Shown here: piece by piece, positions 1-7,850 of the stretch
Layout of the letters: each line of letters starts with the position of its first letter
Position numbering within the stretch: position 1 is the stretch's first letter
Origin: Planctomycetota bacterium
GTDB taxonomy: Bacteria; Planctomycetota; Phycisphaerae; UBA1845
DNA length: 47,259 nucleotides
Direction: 5' to 3'
Assembly: GCA_030616775.1 (NCBI GenBank)
Contig: JAUWWQ010000033.1
Coordinates: 1-47,259 of the forward strand
Program-made: the position numbers and the translations under genes
The notes under the pieces: model-generated
What the model saw: only the letters and a program-made list of their open reading frames with translations
What the model was told of the DNA's origin: nothing
The model's database searches: none

Positions 1-8
1 AACCCAGA

Positions 9-1859
9 CTACCCCCCACACGGAGGTGAACTTGGTGGTGCGAACGAAGGCGGCGGATAAGGGACACCGCGGAACGCATCCAGGCAGCAGGTGGCATCCG
101 AAATATTAATCAACTGGTCTGGGGTCTCCCAGTCATGATCGGCCCGGGCCTTGGTCACCGATGCACAATTGACATCCGGCGGCTCAAGGTTCCTGAACTT
201 GTCGAGCACTGCGGTCACGTCAGAGGCCATGTTGACGACTCCGTCAGGTGGGGTGCATGGACACGGGGCGCAACTCCTCACCAAGTCGCCCCATTTGCTC
301 TGGGTCATCGGCAATGGATCCGAGAAGCTTTCATCCGGCACTGCGACATAGTCGCAGCCGGCGTCGACCACATCGATCCAATAGTAGCCGTTCGGAACGA
401 TGCCCTCGTGGAACACGTGGATCACGCCTGCCGAGTAGAAATCTCCCCACCAGGGGGCACAACCCAGCGTGGTACCCAAGAAGTCGGTGGCTGGCTGAGC
501 TGGAGGACACGGAGGTAGCTTCTTACCTGAGTTCTCGCAGTACGTGGTCGGCTGCTGGACCCACATTTCTACGTCGTTCCAGCCATTGTACGGCGCCGGT
601 AGGTCCTTGAAGGTGACCCGAACCGCCTGGGTCTTACCTGGATCGCCGGCGCTGAATGACAGGTAGCGCATCTTCTGGTTGATAGGATCTCCCGCAAGCG
701 CCAGCGTCTCCGGCTGTGCCGGCGACGACCCGAAGCACGGCAAACACCACGAGAAAGTCGGCGGATCTCCTGGTCCGGTCCACAGGACTTCAAACACGCG
801 CCAATCATCACAATCGACGTCGTCGTCACCATCGAAGTCGAAGAATTCGCAGCCGGGGTCGGGGGGGGTGCCGGAGCCCGAGTAGCACGTGCTGAAGACG
901 TCGAAATCGTCCTGGTCGACGTCACCATCGCTGTCATAGTCAGCGTCAGGAATGTCGACGTTTACGCCGGCGTTATCTACCAGGAAACCGACGACGGAGC
1001 GGGTCATCCGGGTCGCGTAGGCGTAGTCGATGTAGCCCGGCGTGTCCACGCTGTCCTCGTCCGTGTGGTAATATGGATTGCCGAAGTCCTCCCTGAGATG
1101 ACACGCCTGAAACCCGACCCATTCAAACGGTGCGTGGTCGGTGAGGTCACTTCCGCCGCCCAGAAAGTAGCTCAGCCCGTCACCGTAGAGGGTCACAGCT
1201 TGTGCCAGGGCGTTTTTGTGGGAGTCCGAGGAAGATCGGCCGTAGATTCTCGCAAGATCATCTCCGTAATTGTAGGCCACCATGTCGGCGGAAATCATCC
1301 CCAGGATATCTTCCTCGGCATGGTCAACAACGTACGCCTGGCTACCGATGAGTCCCTGTTCTTCCCGATCAAAGGCAACAAAACGGATCGTGTAGTCTGA
1401 TTCGTATGCGCTCAGCACACGGGCGGCCTCCAACACCAGCGCGACGCCGCTAGCGTCATCGTCGGCGCCGGGGGCCTCGTCGTAGTACGAGTATGAGTCG
1501 TAGTGGGCCCCGATGATGAACTCCTGGTTCGGGTAGGTGGACCCGGTCATCGTCCCGACGACGTTATAGTAGGTCTCGTCGGTGTCGTCGTAGTCGGAGT
1601 CGAACAGGAACGGTTCCAGCGCCACCGTCAGGCCGAAGCCGGTCAACACGGAGACTATGTTGGCCTGGGCCAGGTCATGCTCGGGGCCGAAAACCCGATC
1701 ATCCCCGTTATGCGTGTAGAGCATGTCGTCCAGGTAGTGACGATAGCTCTCCTCGCTCACCAAGACGGCCGCAACCTCGCCCTCGGGTGACGCCAGAGCC
1801 GGCAAGGCCGGCACGACAACCAATCCTGACACAAAAAACAAAACAACTCGGCGCAGCAT
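9..1859 (-). CDS. Secreted M28-family zinc peptidase with dockerin-like C-terminus
   Basis: Exported aminopeptidase-like hydrolase. After a signal peptide ending about ALPALAS, the M28 metal ligands appear in order: GAHYDS, the DD of APGADDDASG, DREEQG, ADMVAYNYG and the late H of NPYYHTDEDS, covering roughly residues 100-300. Next come two EF-hand-like loops of dockerin type (DSDGDVDQDD and DFDGDDDVDCDD), then a module of about 230 residues ending in DGVVNMASDVTAVLDKFRN and DQLINISDATCCLDAFRG. That module recurs at the C-terminus of the papain-like protease at 19186-22074. I chose the ATG at 1859 because GGAGGG lies 7 nt upstream; a GTG at 1874 is in frame but has no comparable ribosome site. 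Substrate is unknown; extracellular protein or peptide degradation is inferred from the fold. Confidence 0.9.
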   Translation of the reverse strand: MLRRVVLFFVSGLVVVPALPALASPEGEVAAVLVSEESYRHYLDDMLYTHNGDDRVFGPEHDLAQANIVSVLTGFGLTVALEPFLFDSDYDDTDETYYNVVGTMTGSTYPNQEFIIGAHYDSYSYYDEAPGADDDASGVALVLEAARVLSAYESDYTIRFVAFDREEQGLIGSQAYVVDHAEEDILGMISADMVAYNYGDDLARIYGRSSSDSHKNALAQAVTLYGDGLSYFLGGGSDLTDHAPFEWVGFQACHLREDFGNPYYHTDEDSVDTPGYIDYAYATRMTRSVVGFLVDNAGVNVDIPDADYDSDGDVDQDDFDVFSTCYSGSGTPPDPGCEFFDFDGDDDVDCDDWRVFEVLWTGPGDPPTFSWCLPCFGSSPAQPETLALAGDPINQKMRYLSFSAGDPGKTQAVRVTFKDLPAPYNGWNDVEMWVQQPTTYCENSGKKLPPCPPAQPATDFLGTTLGCAPWWGDFYSAGVIHVFHEGIVPNGYYWIDVVDAGCDYVAVPDESFSDPLPMTQSKWGDLVRSCAPCPCTPPDGVVNMASDVTAVLDKFRNLEPPDVNCASVTKARADHDWETPDQLINISDATCCLDAFRGVPYPPPSFAPPSSPPCGG

Positions 1860-2244
1860 TCGTATACCCTCCACGGTCTTGCACTCCTCTCTACTTGAGA
1901 ATTGAGAAAACGGTTAGGTTCAGGATCGCGGTCCTGATCCAAGGCACCCCAAGGCTCGGGATCGCTAGGTCGAGGACGGCATTACCTCCCGAACTTCGAT
2001 TGTATTGTATCGGACCGGGCACGTTTATTGCAAGCTCTACCGTTCCGACGGTGAACGGACCAAGCCGTCCAGGGAATGAGTGTCCAGCCTCTTTCACTGG
2101 TGCGAATATGAAGCAGTTCTGTATCCACGACCTTCGGCGTTGGAGAGTATGCCCGCAATCCTGCCGCCAAAAGAAGTGGCCGGGGAGTCATGCCGTGGAG
2201 GCTGACGTGCCCGGCCAAGGCATCAAATAACTCAACGCGGACAA
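1860..2244. other. Intergenic region upstream of the M28 peptidase gene
   Basis: About 385 bases between the lpxD stop and the M28 start. I see no convincing coding frame; the open frames lack codon bias and recognisable motifs. The only signal is a possible promoter for the M28 gene, listed separately. Confidence 0.5.
2004..2033 (-). promoter_or_regulatory. Possible sigma70-type promoter for the M28 peptidase gene
   Basis: On the minus strand TTGCAA (2033-2028) and TACAAT (2009-2004) are separated by 18 bases, four and five matches to the consensus boxes. This would leave a leader of about 140 nt. Match by eye only. Confidence 0.3.
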
Positions 2245-3309
2245 TCAGGCGCTTTTTTGCGGTGTATCGCTTATTTGTTCCTCGAGCCGTTGCACCCGCC
2301 ATGTCAAGGTCCGGAGCCGTTCCATCCACTTTGGGAACTTGCGCACGGACGCCTGCTCGCGTAGGAAACGATGATTGTCCGTGGCTGGGATCCCGCGAAC
2401 GACACGGCCATCCGGGATGTCGCTCGTAGCCAAGGACTTGGCCGCGATCTGCGCGCCGTTGCCGATCCGCAGGTGATCAGTGATGGCGACCTGTCCGCTC
2501 AATATCACGTGGTGTCCAAGCGAACTCGAACCCCCGATGCCGCACTGAGCGATGATGATGCAATCCTCACCGACCTCGACGTTGTGGCCGATCTGAACGA
2601 GGTTGTCGATTTTTGTGCCGCGACCGATGCGTGTCACGCCGCTGCGTGCCCGGTCAATGGCACTGTTGGCACCGATCTCGACGTCGTCTTCGATGACGAC
2701 GCTTCCGATCTGAGGGATCTTGCGATGCCCGCCGTCGCGTTGAAGGTAGCTGAAACCATCCGCTCCAACTGTGGCATTGGGATGAATGACAACCCGATCA
2801 CCGATAGTGACGCGCTCCCGGACGACGACATTCGGCCACAACACGCAATCAAGTCCGATGGTTACCCGGGCTCCAACATACACACCAGGATAAATCTGTG
2901 TGCCGGCGCCGACCGTAGCGCCGGGTCCTACATGAACATGGGCGCCAATTGCCGCGCCGTCGACGACAGCGTCAGGACTGACGATCGCTGTCGGGTGGAC
3001 GCCGGGCGGAATGCGGTCGGGTGGCGGCGCCAGATATTCGAGTACCTCGCAAACTGCCACGTCGGGGTCAGTTACACGTATCACCGTGCGGTCCGGCGGC
3101 AAAGAACAGCCTTCCGTCACCAGTAGGACGCCGGCTTTCGACTTGGAAGCCTGTGGCAGAAAGTCGGGCGAACCGACCCACGAGAGTGTGTCCGGTCCGG
3201 CTTGTTCGAGAGTAGCTACGGCGCGGATCACCCGCGTACCATCGCCCCGGAGTGTCCCACCAAGGCGATGGGCCAGCTCCTCCGCCGTAATGGAAGGTTG
3301 GTCAGACAT
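2245..3309 (-). CDS. lpxD: UDP-3-O-acylglucosamine N-acyltransferase
   Basis: Adds the N-linked acyl chain to UDP-3-O-acyl-glucosamine in lipid A synthesis (cytoplasm, acyl-ACP dependent). The N-terminal domain (ITAEELAHRLGG onward) binds the uridine part. It is followed by a long left-handed beta-helix of hexapeptide repeats (for example AAIGAHVHVGPGATVGAG). The catalytic-His segment NLVQIGHNVEVGEDC and the helix end (QVAITDHLRIGNGAQIAAKS) are present. At 354 residues it matches the usual LpxD length. I take the ATG at 3309 (MSDQPSITAEEL), with AAGGGG 9 nt upstream; 14 extra in-frame residues upstream are not family-like. No other lpx gene is adjacent. The C-terminal helix ends with VQRLEEQISD. 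Confidence 0.95.
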   Translation of the reverse strand: MSDQPSITAEELAHRLGGTLRGDGTRVIRAVATLEQAGPDTLSWVGSPDFLPQASKSKAGVLLVTEGCSLPPDRTVIRVTDPDVAVCEVLEYLAPPPDRIPPGVHPTAIVSPDAVVDGAAIGAHVHVGPGATVGAGTQIYPGVYVGARVTIGLDCVLWPNVVVRERVTIGDRVVIHPNATVGADGFSYLQRDGGHRKIPQIGSVVIEDDVEIGANSAIDRARSGVTRIGRGTKIDNLVQIGHNVEVGEDCIIIAQCGIGGSSSLGHHVILSGQVAITDHLRIGNGAQIAAKSLATSDIPDGRVVRGIPATDNHRFLREQASVRKFPKWMERLRTLTWRVQRLEEQISDTPQKSA

Positions 3310-3698
3310 TGTTGTAATCCCCTTGATCTTCGTACAAGCGAGTCTCTTCACTCATAGGCCGGGCAAGAGACCTCTGCAGCCGAATACTAACGATACCAAG
3401 AATGTGTCTGCAAGGGGCAGGTCTGTCCGCCGAGGTGTCGAATGACTCTAAGGCTCAATCAGGCCAGCCCAACTCCCGCATCTGTTGTACCTGGGGCAGA
3501 CACTAGGGTATGCGTACTACGGTTGGCCGAGGTCCCTTGGAAAAGAGACCGCGAGGGAGCCTCTTGCTCCACCGTCCGGTGCACCCCAGCGGAAAGGGAC
3601 GAACGCACGACCTCCGCCATTGAACGCGCGACGAAGTGGGAGGGCAAAAGGCCAGCGGCGACCCACTCACCACTAAATCAGACGCATGCGCCATCGCG
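3310..3698. other. Intergenic region, nothing recognised
   Basis: About 390 bases between the toxin-like gene stop and the lpxD start. Several open frames exist on both strands, but none has a ribosome site, known motif or plausible composition. It should contain the lpxD promoter; I could not pick one out. Confidence 0.4.
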
Positions 3699-4013
3699 TC
3701 AATTCACGGACTCGTCCCCTTGCTGCCGTGAAGGCTCAAGGATACCGGTGCTGCGCAAATGTCCAACGTAGTCCGCAAGGGACATGGGGCACTCGATCAA
3801 GTCGGTGAACTTCTTCCGCGGCAGCCTCACCTGCCTGCTCATCTCGCCGAGCAACGAATCCCCGTAGTCTTTGACGTCGTGGCTAATCCTGGTCCGGATG
3901 GCGGTCTTTCTACCATCAACATGGAACCACAGCATTCTGTGGTGCGTATTGTCCTTCTCGAAGCCCTTGCTCAGTAAGGCATTCTCCAATACGCGAGGCT
4001 TATACGCAGCCAT
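3699..4013 (-). CDS. HicA-like toxin of a type II toxin-antitoxin pair
   Basis: A 104-residue basic protein with the layout of a HicA-like mRNA-interferase relative: an N-terminal segment (ENALLSKGF), then HHRMLWFHVDGRKTAIRTRISH with the conserved His-rich strand pair, then a C-terminal extension DSLLGEMSRQVRLPRKKF and IECPMSLADYV. From memory this longer variant (GF..DHH..dG+kT.irT+iSH..K...) is commonly found beside an antitoxin of the kind that ends the upstream gene. The upstream partner stops 2 nt before this ATG, so the two are very probably co-transcribed and translationally coupled, antitoxin first. Toxicity is inferred from family and context, not shown. Confidence 0.7.
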   Translation of the reverse strand: MAAYKPRVLENALLSKGFEKDNTHHRMLWFHVDGRKTAIRTRISHDVKDYGDSLLGEMSRQVRLPRKKFTDLIECPMSLADYVGHLRSTGILEPSRQQGDESVN

Positions 4014-4015
4014 GC

Positions 4016-5095
4016 CTACTCAACCCTTTCAACGAGATCCAGCAGCTCGGCTTTCAAGGCGAGTGCGTCTGGAGCCAGGGCGTCATCCTTCTCTTGGGCA
4101 ATGCCGTCCCAAATCGCGGCGAATTCCTCGTGAAAATCACTCAAGGCCTGCTCGCGCGTTTCGGCGTAGGCGTGAAGCCCCAGGAGTTCGCACTCGTAGA
4201 CCCACAGACCATTGCGAAAGTCAGGTTGGCAGGACACGGCACGCTTCAAGATGAAGCGGTGGTTGTCCCATGAGAATGCTTTGATCCGAAACGGCACCAA
4301 CACCACCGTATCGACGGAGAACACCTCGCTGATCTCCTGGACAATCCCCTGCGAGTCAAGGCGGGCGATACCGGTCACCTCAACCATCGAGCCTGCTACG
4401 AGCTGGGAGATGACCCCCTCGAGTTCTGACGGATAAGAGCATCTGATCTCACGCTGATTGCTCACGACGGCGATCTGATCCCGTCCTCCGACCCGGATCA
4501 TAACCAATCGGCCCGTGATCGCTTGGGTGTCGTAATCCTCTTCGCCCGCTTCCGCCCACGATGTTGCGCGCAGGTACCGGCGCGTAGCAGTCTCCAGTCG
4601 GGCCAGCACTGCTCCATTGTACCCCGACACCTCGACAGCGTAGTCCGCATCCAATTCGGGGCACAACGCTTCAAGCGACTTCAGTGATCGAACACGAGCC
4701 CCGTAATCTGGAATAATCGCCCGAATTGTGGATGTGTTCTCAGCGGCGACGGCCTCTGTAAGCTTCACAAAATCCCGCAATCCTTCAGGACCGGGACGCC
4801 GCCCGTGCGGCATGGACATCTGACGTTCCGGAGGCACCTCAACGAGGAGTTCCAGGCTCCCGGTCTTCACCTCGACCAGCGAGAGCTCGCATCGTTCCAG
4901 AATCTCGTTGGTCCACCGACCCCGTGCCGACAGCATGCCGCTGGTGGTGGCGGCGGCAACGTTATAGACCGATTTCTGCAGGGCATCGAGCTTGACCGAC
5001 AGCACGGTTAACGGGACCTGTCCATCGTCGACTCCCGGACCGGTCAGTCGCAGCCGAATCTGTCTCTCTGGGTCGGAGGGCATTTTCGTGTCCAT
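4016..5095 (-). CDS. Large antitoxin-like protein: unknown N-terminal domain plus HicB-like C-terminus
   Basis: About 359 residues. The last 85 (FILKRAVSC...WVYECELLGLHAYAETREQALSDF...LAPDALALKAELLDLV) match the small antitoxin type that pairs with the HicA-like family encoded directly downstream. The Ee/ALsDF block and the acidic LAPDA..LK end are characteristic. The preceding 270 residues (starting ERQIRLRLTGPGVDDGQVPL) look like a separate alpha/beta domain I cannot name; a short beta-rich section (TGRLVMIRVGGRDQIAVV) links it to the antitoxin part. Start: ATG at 5095 (MDTKMPSDPE) or 5083; neither has a strong ribosome site. The frame is open further upstream to 5239, but that stretch is the relic of another gene (see the pseudogene). 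A fused or extended antitoxin of this size is unusual. Confidence 0.65.
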   Translation of the reverse strand: MDTKMPSDPERQIRLRLTGPGVDDGQVPLTVLSVKLDALQKSVYNVAAATTSGMLSARGRWTNEILERCELSLVEVKTGSLELLVEVPPERQMSMPHGRRPGPEGLRDFVKLTEAVAAENTSTIRAIIPDYGARVRSLKSLEALCPELDADYAVEVSGYNGAVLARLETATRRYLRATSWAEAGEEDYDTQAITGRLVMIRVGGRDQIAVVSNQREIRCSYPSELEGVISQLVAGSMVEVTGIARLDSQGIVQEISEVFSVDTVVLVPFRIKAFSWDNHRFILKRAVSCQPDFRNGLWVYECELLGLHAYAETREQALSDFHEEFAAIWDGIAQEKDDALAPDALALKAELLDLVERVE

Positions 5096-5199
5096 CCAGC
5101 GGGCAAGGCTGACACCTAATGAGGCGCCCAGCCTGCAAGTAGTTCGCGCCCGAGAGCTGGCAGCTTCTGCGCCCGATTCTAAGGCCCGCCATCTCGGCG

Positions 5200-5540
5200 C
5201 ACAGCATACATCGGCCCGGGTGCTGAGCCATCGTAGCATGTAGTGGGCGGTCTTGCCACCGTCCGGGCCAGGCGGGTGTGGACTCGTCGGCGCAAGAGCA
5301 GCGTGTGCCGCAAACGCTTGGAGAAATCGACCGTCACCACCGGCCGCCTTCCACGGGCGGGTTCTGTTGGGCGCTTCGCGGGGGGGCGCAGGGGCGGGCG
5401 TGGCCCCGGCGTCGCGGACGGTGATGGCCAGCGCCGACCGCTGGGCGTCCGTGACAGACTCGTGGGCCTGGATCCGCCGGACGACCTCGCGGATCAGGCG
5501 GTCATAGTCGGCCCGTCGGTCATCCTTCGCCCGCCCGCTT
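5200..5540 (-). pseudogene. Decayed remnant of a common planctomycetal hypothetical protein
   Basis: Minus-strand fragments of one protein family lie in two frames. One frame reads DRRADYDRLIREVVRRIQAH and ESVTDAQRSALAITVRD, and later GKTAHYMLRWLSTR. The +1-related frame between them reads VVTVDFSKRLRHTLL. I recall intact relatives in planctomycetes with the order ...VRRIQAHP.VTDAQR..LGI, V.VDTSQRLRHTI, (a long middle), GKTAHYMLRWVSTRGEKGPWSE. Here the middle is missing and the frame is broken, so this is a deletion plus frameshift relic. Its tail lies in the open frame just upstream of the antitoxin-like gene. Identification is from memory of the family motifs. Confidence 0.55.
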
Positions 5541-5661
5541 CATTCTCGTATCAATTCGATGGATGACGAACGTGCCAGCACCACGCAGCGGCTTTGTTGC
5601 GGCGGCCAGTGCCGTCCGTCGTGAACAGACCCTACAGGGTCGTCGATGCGTGGAAAGTGAC

Positions 5662-6666
5662 CTACACCTGTTCGTCGAGGGTCAGCGCCGTGTCACGGAG
5701 GTCGTTGTAGATGGCCAGGAACTTGTCGTAGGCCACGCCGTTGCCGCTTGGCGGCGATGGGTCGGGGAGCTGGGCGGCCTGGTTAATGGAGGCCAATAGG
5801 GCGGACAACGCTTCCTGGAATGCGTCGGTCAACAAGGTGACGGCATCGTCGAGCGTCAGCGCGGGATCGTCGGTGGCGCCGTCCGGAGTATCGAGCGGCT
5901 CATCCGGGCGGACCAGATCGCCGTCGCTTTGGAGCGTGATTCGTGTCGCATCCGTGGCACTGAGTCGATCATCGACCGGCTCGCCCGGAGCAGCCCGGTC
6001 TGCCTTTGTATCTCTTGAGGACAGCCGGCTTCGATCCACAGCCGGGTCGGGAGGGGTGACGTCGCGGTCTACAGGTGGCTGGGGTTCGGTAAGCGACGCA
6101 TCGAGCAGCTCGGTCAAACGTTCCTTAAGAACCTCGAAGGCCGCTTGAATTGCGGTGATCAGTCCTTCGGTCTGGATCGCGCCGCCGGATGTAGCCTCGT
6201 CGACAGCAGCCTGGACCGCAGCGTTGAACCCTTCAACCAGCCCCGCGACCGCCTCTTGCACCTCATCGTCGACAGCCAGAGCGGTCACCAGCTCATCCAC
6301 TTTGGCAGTTATGGCGGTAAGCAGTTCGCTTGACTCCCTTTCGACGACAGGCACAGCGGCAGCCTGGGCCCGGGCGGAAAGCTCATCGAAGAAATTGATC
6401 CGCAGACGGACGTCGGCTACGCCTTTGAAGTGCCCCGCCTCCAAGAGACGAATCACACCGGGCACCTTCCCTTCATCGCCCGTCGGCTCCTCCAAAATCG
6501 GTGCATCGGCGGGCTCCGGGGAGCTCCTCAGGACACGTGCATCCACTTTTGCAAGCATATCCGACCGAACCGGCGTGATCTTCGGTTCGGCGATCTTGCG
6601 GGTAACGTCGTCCAGTCTGGTAATACGACGAGTGTTGCCGGGATGGTCAACGGGTTGGACTCTCAT
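5662..6666 (-). CDS. Acidic, alanine-rich hypothetical protein
   Basis: 334 residues, not recognised. The ATG at 6666 has GGGGAG about 11 nt upstream. The middle (LSARAQAAAVPVVERESSEL onward to KERLTELLDASL) is helical and Ala/Glu/Asp-rich. It is followed by a disordered Pro/Asp/Arg stretch (PPVDRDVTPPDPAVDRSRL) and a second helical segment (LTDAFQEALSALLASINQAA). No signal peptide or membrane helix is seen, which suggests a cytoplasmic structural or scaffolding protein. It lies 165 bases downstream of the QueC-like gene on the same strand and may be co-transcribed. Codon use is GC-rich and consistent with a real gene. Confidence 0.6.
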   Translation of the reverse strand: MRVQPVDHPGNTRRITRLDDVTRKIAEPKITPVRSDMLAKVDARVLRSSPEPADAPILEEPTGDEGKVPGVIRLLEAGHFKGVADVRLRINFFDELSARAQAAAVPVVERESSELLTAITAKVDELVTALAVDDEVQEAVAGLVEGFNAAVQAAVDEATSGGAIQTEGLITAIQAAFEVLKERLTELLDASLTEPQPPVDRDVTPPDPAVDRSRLSSRDTKADRAAPGEPVDDRLSATDATRITLQSDGDLVRPDEPLDTPDGATDDPALTLDDAVTLLTDAFQEALSALLASINQAAQLPDPSPPSGNGVAYDKFLAIYNDLRDTALTLDEQV

Positions 6667-6831
6667 GCTAATGGACTCCCCTTGATACGGCCGTGCGACC
6701 TCATCGAGGCCGATCGACCCCGGTCTTATCGGTCAATGGGTCGAGGGAGTTTTGTGCAATCTCTCTCCCCTGACTTGATGCGTCCGAAGCAGGTTTTCCG
6801 ATGCCTGGGGCTCACTACGAGGACTTTGGTT

Positions 6832-7539
6832 TTAGACCGGGGCCGGTGCCGGCGTGGATAGCGGATCGACCAGCGCGGCTTCAATGAATGCCCGGGCTCG
6901 TGCGGTACACCGCTCGCAACATCCGCAGGCTCGAGGTCCTGCCTGCTCACATGTCCATGTCCGTTCGAGGGGAATCCGGAAACGCCGGGCCAGCTTGATC
7001 ATTTGGGGCAGACCCAAGTCCATCAGCGGCGTCTCTACCCGGAGTTGCGGCCCGCGCCCCGACAGGCATTCGACCATAAGGTTAAACGAATGAACCAACT
7101 CGTGCCAACCGTAGCCCGGGGCGTCAACACCCGACATCCCCAGATGCGACGCCTCGCATAACCGCGAGACCCCGGTGACCATCGTCGAGGCTCCCACCCG
7201 CCAGGCGCACTGAACCCCGACCGACATCAATACCGGGATCAGTCCGCGTAAAGCCGGTGCGGAAGGCCCGCCCTCACCGACCCCCTCGTTGATTCCGAAA
7301 CGCTGCTCGACGGAACGACCCGGCCCCTCTTGAAGCTGCATGACGTGCGGCAATGTGAGCGCCATCACGCATGAGGACGGAAAGGTCTTGGTCAAAATGT
7401 TTACCGCTTTGAGCTCTGCCGGCGCGGACGGCTGGCCGTAGTTGACGTGCACCAGAAGCAGCTCGTTGTCCTCGGCGCAGCGCGCCGCCGCTACCGCCCC
7501 TTTGATACCGCCGCCGGTCATGACAACAATGGGAGGCAC
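6832..7539 (-). CDS. QueC-like (7-cyano-7-deazaguanine synthase fold) protein with degenerate PP-loop
   Basis: 235 residues. The C-terminal third is clearly QueC-like: VETPLMDLGLPQMIKLARRF, then RTWTCEQAGPRACGCCERC with the zinc-type cysteines, then AFIEAALVDP. QueC converts 7-carboxy-7-deazaguanine to preQ0 using ATP. The ATP pyrophosphatase loop SGGxDS at the N-terminus is replaced by MTGGGIKG, losing the Asp and final Ser that bind and activate ATP. The region corresponding to the usual VPxRN and YPDCR motifs is also changed (SAPALRGLIPV, GYGWHELVHSF). It may therefore be a divergent paralogue with another role or no ATPase activity. I use the GTG at 7539 because the first beta strand (PPIVVM) requires it and GAGG lies upstream. 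Confidence 0.75.
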   Translation of the reverse strand: MPPIVVMTGGGIKGAVAAARCAEDNELLLVHVNYGQPSAPAELKAVNILTKTFPSSCVMALTLPHVMQLQEGPGRSVEQRFGINEGVGEGGPSAPALRGLIPVLMSVGVQCAWRVGASTMVTGVSRLCEASHLGMSGVDAPGYGWHELVHSFNLMVECLSGRGPQLRVETPLMDLGLPQMIKLARRFRIPLERTWTCEQAGPRACGCCERCTARARAFIEAALVDPLSTPAPAPV

Positions 7540-7850
7540 CCTTTATTTTCCTCGAAGAACCACTCAGGTCTGCCCGGTGCGTGCTATTTATCGGCATTGT
7601 CGGAGCACCGCGGGTAGCGAATCTTCGTGGCAAGCCAAGCCTCAGGTTTCAGTCTGCCAGACGTAACACTCCTTCGCTCCGGGCCAACTGGCATCGGAGA
7701 TTCCGCGCAGCGTAAGGCCCCTGACCTGGTGGGTTCGGGAGCGCCGAGAATCCTGGGCGCACTCCGCCTTCATCCGACTTGCCACTCTCCCACGTCGCCG
7801 ATAGGCTGTAATTTGGTCACAAGGTCAGCGTAAACCCGAAGGAGCTGGAG
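7540..7850. other. Divergent intergenic region between the QueC-like and DUF1015 genes
   Basis: About 310 bases separating two divergently transcribed genes, so promoters for both must lie here. I found no strong paired boxes and no credible coding frame. Confidence 0.4.
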
